The notes under the pieces were generated by a model. It was not told where the DNA came from. It was given only the letters and a program-made list of their open reading frames with translations, and made no database searches. 54,325 nucleotides of DNA from Lysobacterales bacterium (GTDB lineage: Bacteria > Pseudomonadota > Gammaproteobacteria > Xanthomonadales > SZUA-5), in NCBI GenBank assembly GCA_022844135.1, contig JALHMG010000038.1, forward strand, positions 1 through 54,325, given 5' to 3'. Of the stretch, positions 50,983-54,325 are shown in pieces. Position numbers and translations under genes: made by a program. Positions within the stretch are counted from its first letter, which is position 1, and each line of letters begins with the position of its first letter.

Positions 50983-52128
50983 TCAGGATCTGAGCCCGAA
51001 CAATGGCCGCAGCCAAGAAACACGGCGAATCACTTCGTAGGCGCCGAAACACAACGAGAACGTGACCGCGATCAGCAACAGCCCTTCGAGCGCCGGTGCG
51101 AGCGCGACCGGTTTGAGGTGGTGGGCGAATATCACGATCACGGTCTGGTGCAGGATGTAGACCGGAAACACAGCCGGCACCAGATAGCGCAGGGCGGCGC
51201 TGTCGGCGTTACGCCAGCGAAAGGCGAATCCACAGATTGCGGCAATGCTGAGCCACTGATTGATCGCCCATACGATGCGTTGCAACAGGCGCAGCGCATT
51301 CGGCGGCGGATTGGCGTCGCTGAAAGCGTTGCCCTGGAAGTACCACACGACAAACAGATAGCTCGCGAGAGCCAGCCAGAGTGCCAACCAGCGCAGCCGT
51401 GCTAGCGATTGCCAGAAAGCGCTGCAACGCGCCGCGATGAAACCGAGTGCGAAAACGAAAAAGTACTGAGCGTGGTTGTACCAGTCATGGACCAGCGCAT
51501 GCGTCGATTCGAAGCGGGCAACCAGCAACAGGCGCGCCAGGGCAAGAACGGCAATCGGCCAGAGCAAAGCCCCATAGCCCGACAGGGCAGCGCATGCACG
51601 ATCTGCGAGTGCCATGGTCCTGGCCGCAGGCAACAGACGTTGCCCGAACCACAGCAATGCGGTGTAGCACCACAGGTAGGCCACGAACCACAGATGATTC
51701 CATGTCGGCAGTGCGAGACAGTCGTCGTCGCGACAGAAGTCGGGGTCGGCCGCCAGATAGCGCGCATAGAACGCAAGGTAGCCATCGTGATAGCCGCCGG
51801 GGAGCTTCTCGACCACTTCGTAGTAGGCCTGTGGTACCACGATCACCAACATGCCGAACAGCAAGGGCAGCAGCAGGCGCTTCGAGCGCGAGGCCATGAA
51901 GCCCTGCGCGCCGCGGTCGAGCAAGTAACAGGTGGCCACTCCGGACACCAGGAAGAGCAAGGAGAGGCGCCAGGGGCTGCTCAGGAGCATCAGAGGCTCC
52001 AGGGTGCGGCCGGCATGTGGGCTCTTCACATGCCAGTCCCAGCTTACGTAGTACATGCCGACGTGGTACAGAACAAGAACGCCGAATGCGATGACGCGAA
52101 TCCAGTCGAGGTCGTAACGTCGGGTCAT
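50983..52128 (-). CDS. Membrane acyltransferase (acyltransferase 3 family)
   Basis: A 381-residue polytopic membrane protein with about 10 hydrophobic segments. The first segment RRYDLDWIRVIAFGVLVLYHVGMYY holds the family's D-x-x-R...H motif (Asp, Arg, His). PWRLSLLFLVSGVATCYLL and SKRLLLPLLFGMLVIVVPQAYYE are also typical of acyltransferase-3/OpgC-type enzymes, which O-acylate sugars, lipids or glycans. The start at 52128 (MTRRYDLDW) is supported by the family N-terminus; the upstream extension is out of family and the ribosome site is weak. Divergent from the LytTR regulator 199 nt away, which is likely its regulator (inference). Confidence 0.85.
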   Translation of the reverse strand: MTRRYDLDWIRVIAFGVLVLYHVGMYYVSWDWHVKSPHAGRTLEPLMLLSSPWRLSLLFLVSGVATCYLLDRGAQGFMASRSKRLLLPLLFGMLVIVVPQAYYEVVEKLPGGYHDGYLAFYARYLAADPDFCRDDDCLALPTWNHLWFVAYLWCYTALLWFGQRLLPAARTMALADRACAALSGYGALLWPIAVLALARLLLVARFESTHALVHDWYNHAQYFFVFALGFIAARCSAFWQSLARLRWLALWLALASYLFVVWYFQGNAFSDANPPPNALRLLQRIVWAINQWLSIAAICGFAFRWRNADSAALRYLVPAVFPVYILHQTVIVIFAHHLKPVALAPALEGLLLIAVTFSLCFGAYEVIRRVSWLRPLFGLRS

Positions 52129-52327
52129 GGGTGGCAGCAGGCGAGGCGATCCGACCGAGTCTGGGGCCTGAACAGACGCCGTCCAGCGGCAGGGGACAAA
52201 TTCCCGGTGCGAAGGGACGAATGGTGGAATGCGGGGACCAATCGAACCGCAATGGGCGCTACATGAGCATTCGGCATCCTCAGTTCGTCGCCGAAGAGTC
52301 CGTCGAGTCCGTCTAGAATCGGTCACC

Positions 52328-53200
52328 ATGAGCCTGTCCAACGAACCCGCGCCGCGCGAAAAACTTGCGTGGCGCACTTTCGAAATTGGCTTCTGGGTGG
52401 TGGCGACGCTGGTCAACACCGCTGCGAACAGCTTTACCAGCTGGTACGACATCGAACGGCTTGGGCGCGGCGTCGAGGCCTGGAAGCCCGTTGTCTGGGA
52501 GACGTCGAGCGGTCTGCTGCTTCTCGCCCTGTTGCCGCTGTTGGTCTGGTTCACCCGGCGAAATCCGCTGCATTGGGATACCTGGCGCCGCGCGCTGCCC
52601 TTGCACCTGGCGGCCAGCATCGTGTTCTGCCTCGCCCACGTGGTCGGCATGGTGCTGTTACGTAAGCTGGCATATGCGTCTCAGGGGCAGTCGTATGACT
52701 TCGGCCACTGGCCGTCGGAACTGATCTACGAGTACTTCAAGGACATCCGCACCTATGTACTCGTGGTAGCGATCATCGAAGCCTATCGCTTCATTCGCCG
52801 CCGCATGCAAGGCGAGGCACGCCTGCTGGATTTGCCGGACGAAGGGCCGCCGCTGGAGCCGGTCGAGCGGCCCAAACGCTTTCTGGTACGCAAGCTCGGA
52901 CGCGAGTTCCTGATCGCGGCGGCGGATGTCGAGTGGCTACAGGCCGCAGGCAACTACGTGAATCTTCGCGTTCGAGGGCACGACTACCCGCTACGCAGTA
53001 CCATTGCCGGGATTGAAGCGAGGCTCGATCCGGCGCGCTTCCACCGCATCCACCGTAGCTATATCGTCAATCTCGATCAGATCGCTTCGATCGAGCCGCT
53101 CGAAAGCGGCGATGCACGCGTGCGTTTGAAAGACCACTCGATACTGCCGTGCAGCCGTCGCTATCGAGAAGTCCTGCGCGAGCGCCTGGCAGCCGATTGA
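52328..53200 (+). CDS. Membrane-bound LytTR-family DNA-binding regulator
   Basis: A 290-residue protein with an N-terminal membrane part of four or so TM helices (WRTFEIGFWVVATLVNTAANS, SSGLLLLALLPLLVWF, LPLHLAASIVFCLAHVVGMVLL, TYVLVVAIIEAYRF) and a C-terminal LytTR domain at about 185-290. The latter reads FLVRKLGREFLIAAADVEWLQAAGNYVNLRV, LRSTIAGIEARL, FHRIHRSYIVNLDQIASIEPL and LKDHSILPCSRRYREVLRERL, the fully conserved DNA-binding core. No receiver domain, so it is a one-component membrane regulator. The ATG at 52328 has only a weak site (GGTCACC). Confidence 0.9.
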   Translation: MSLSNEPAPREKLAWRTFEIGFWVVATLVNTAANSFTSWYDIERLGRGVEAWKPVVWETSSGLLLLALLPLLVWFTRRNPLHWDTWRRALPLHLAASIVFCLAHVVGMVLLRKLAYASQGQSYDFGHWPSELIYEYFKDIRTYVLVVAIIEAYRFIRRRMQGEARLLDLPDEGPPLEPVERPKRFLVRKLGREFLIAAADVEWLQAAGNYVNLRVRGHDYPLRSTIAGIEARLDPARFHRIHRSYIVNLDQIASIEPLESGDARVRLKDHSILPCSRRYREVLRERLAAD

Positions 53201-53388
53201 GGTTGGAAGCCAACGCAGGCTCAGCGCTTGAGCCCCGCCGCAGATCACGTAGCCGTGTCTGGTTGTGCTGGCATTGCTGCAGCGCACGCCCCTATGCCTT
53301 GTTTCAATCCTGCAGCGTTGCGCAAAAACGATTCGGGACGCATCGGCCGAAGTCTGAAACTGCAGGAAGTTTCTTGCTGTTGCCTGTC

Positions 53389-54093
53389 CTACGTGCGCCG
53401 CTGCGCCCGCACATCCCTCAGGACCAGAGCCACACAGAGCATCGCAAGCACCAGGGTCAGTCCGATCTGAACCAGCGAGCCGGTCAAGGACGTTGTCCCA
53501 GCACTGAAAGTCAGGCTGGACATCACCGCTACTCCGATGCCATTGCCTGATCCGTGCTGCACCACCGCTGGCCAGAAGCTGCGCGCGCGCAGTGTCAGCC
53601 ACGCCATGATGTACGACACCGCTATCAGTTTGAGTGGGAACAACACCAAGGCACCCAACATGGGTGTTTCCGGATAGTTCCAGCCCGCCAGATTCACGGG
53701 CAGATGCCAAATCCCCCAAATGAAGCCCAACAAAGCGATTCCAGGCACAAAGCCCAGGCGCTCGATGATGTGATGCTGCACCAACCCGCGCCACCCGAAC
53801 TCCTCACCCACGGCCACCAGGCTATTGAGCGACGCAAACCACACCGCCGTGATTGCCACATTGGCCATGAACAGCCCCCAGCCTTGCGCACCATCGCCCA
53901 GCATCCAAGGCCCGCGAAGTACAGTCACGCCACCTTCGCTGAACTCGAAGAAGGACGACGAGGCCCAGCCTTGCAATCCAGCGATGATCAGAACGCCGAA
54001 GGAAAGTACAGCCGGAATCAGCGCAGCCGCAAGGAGATAGATTGGATTGCCGGGTCGAAACTGGATCAGTTTCCACGCGCTTCGATTGAACAT
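53389..54093 (-). CDS. CPBP-family (CAAX-like) intramembrane metalloprotease
   Basis: A 234-residue membrane protein with about 7 hydrophobic segments and the CPBP motif: Glu97-Glu98 in GEEFGWRGLVQ, FIWGIWHLP with His130, and a late HGSGNGIG segment with His/Asn. Members are Abi/CAAX-type proteases with roles ranging from prenyl-protein processing to bacteriocin self-immunity. The start at 54093 (MFNRSAWKLI) is preferred; the frame goes on to 54120 but that part overlaps in a different frame the end of Rhs-like sequence. The 188-nt gap to the convergent LytTR gene holds only a weak hairpin (53218-53234). Confidence 0.85.
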   Translation of the reverse strand: MFNRSAWKLIQFRPGNPIYLLAAALIPAVLSFGVLIIAGLQGWASSSFFEFSEGGVTVLRGPWMLGDGAQGWGLFMANVAITAVWFASLNSLVAVGEEFGWRGLVQHHIIERLGFVPGIALLGFIWGIWHLPVNLAGWNYPETPMLGALVLFPLKLIAVSYIMAWLTLRARSFWPAVVQHGSGNGIGVAVMSSLTFSAGTTSLTGSLVQIGLTLVLAMLCVALVLRDVRAQRRT

Positions 54094-54325
54094 GGTGTTC
54101 GTCGTACGCGTAGTCGACATGCTGGCGCGGCGTGCTCAAGCGCGTGCGATTGCCGATGGCATCGTAGGCATAGTCGATGGACCGGTTCTGCGCATCGGTG
54201 GCGCGGATCAGGCGATCGCGTACGTCGTACTGGAAGCTGTAGGTGTCGGCGCCTTCCTGGATCGATGTGATCCGATTGCCAGCATCGTAGCTAAACGTGC
54301 GCGTCTTGCCCGGCAGCGTCACTGT
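54092..54325 (-). pseudogene. Fragment of an Rhs/YD-repeat gene running off the window
   Basis: On the minus strand from the window edge to about 54092 the frame reads a series of YD repeats: RTFSYDAGNRITSIQEG, YSFQYDVRDRLIRATDAQNRSI, DYAYDAIGNRTRLSTP, HVDYAYDEH. This is the Rhs/RHS-repeat shell pattern. Homology stops within one codon of the CPBP start and the frame goes into shadow sequence, so the Rhs gene was cut here by recombination. Only the 3' side of the break is visible; the gene may be intact upstream of the window but lacks its usual core end (PxxxxDPxG) and C-terminal toxin at this point. Confidence 0.8.

Noticed and set aside
53218-53234. GGCTCA/TGAGCC hairpin as terminator of the LytTR gene
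   Set aside because: Only 6 bp with no T-tract; too weak to call.
53822-54092. Continuation of the Rhs-like frame into the CPBP gene
   Set aside because: After the YD repeats the frame becomes Cys/Arg-rich shadow of the CPBP coding frame.

Overview
The window is GC-rich, densely coded bacterial chromosome from a Gram-negative. Signal peptides, TonB-dependent receptors, an autotransporter barrel, a periplasm-directed globin and a tricorn-like exported protease all point to an outer membrane. The gene content (bioB-bioF, aat, YccA-type Bax inhibitor, DUF6491, DUF3034, YD-repeat DNA), the exported protein ending in ...FANGFE and the heptameric intergenic repeats suggest a gammaproteobacterium of the Lysobacterales (Xanthomonadales) kind. 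That assignment is inference. No rRNA, tRNA or CRISPR array was seen.

Region 1 (1-15.9 kb) is mostly housekeeping: a DUF4124-like protein; a minus-strand unit of a DUF808 membrane protein, bioB and bioF; a divergent DUF3034 protein coupled to an exported truncated haemoglobin; an autotransporter; an FHA-GAF-SpoIIE phosphatase; an exported NTF2-VOC-NTF2-VOC protein; a TPR protein next to aat; a Bax1/YccA protein; and a DUF6491 protein overlapping an OmpR-type two-component system. Two inverted copies of a short element with terminal inverted repeats bracket this block.

Region 2 (15.9-28.3 kb) holds a Ser/Thr kinase with TPRs coupled to an exported NGFE-tailed protein, a DUF433 antitoxin with a truncated DUF5615-like toxin, clpB behind a sigma32-like promoter, a subtilisin-family protease with a separate small protein resembling its own prodomain, a beta-hydroxyacid dehydrogenase and an SGNH hydrolase. 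A 37-bp palindrome-containing tandem repeat follows.

Region 3 (28.3-45.0 kb) has a TonB receptor divergent from a GntP-type permease, a heptamer-repeat hairpin, an exported tricorn-like peptidase and an orphan PhnD-like binding protein. Divergent from the last is the most system-like locus: an ECF-type sigma factor, a degenerate sigma-like paralogue, a 1404-residue membrane Ser/Thr kinase with a large C-terminal sensor-like half, and a TonB receptor. The last three are joined by 4-bp start/stop overlaps.

Region 4 (45.5-54.3 kb) contains a beta-propeller diguanylate cyclase, an exported Tyr-rich protein with an (EPRFEARE)n charged tail, a MaoC hydratase, an acyltransferase divergent from a membrane LytTR regulator, and a CPBP protease fused at its 5' edge to the remnant of an Rhs/YD-repeat gene that runs off the window.
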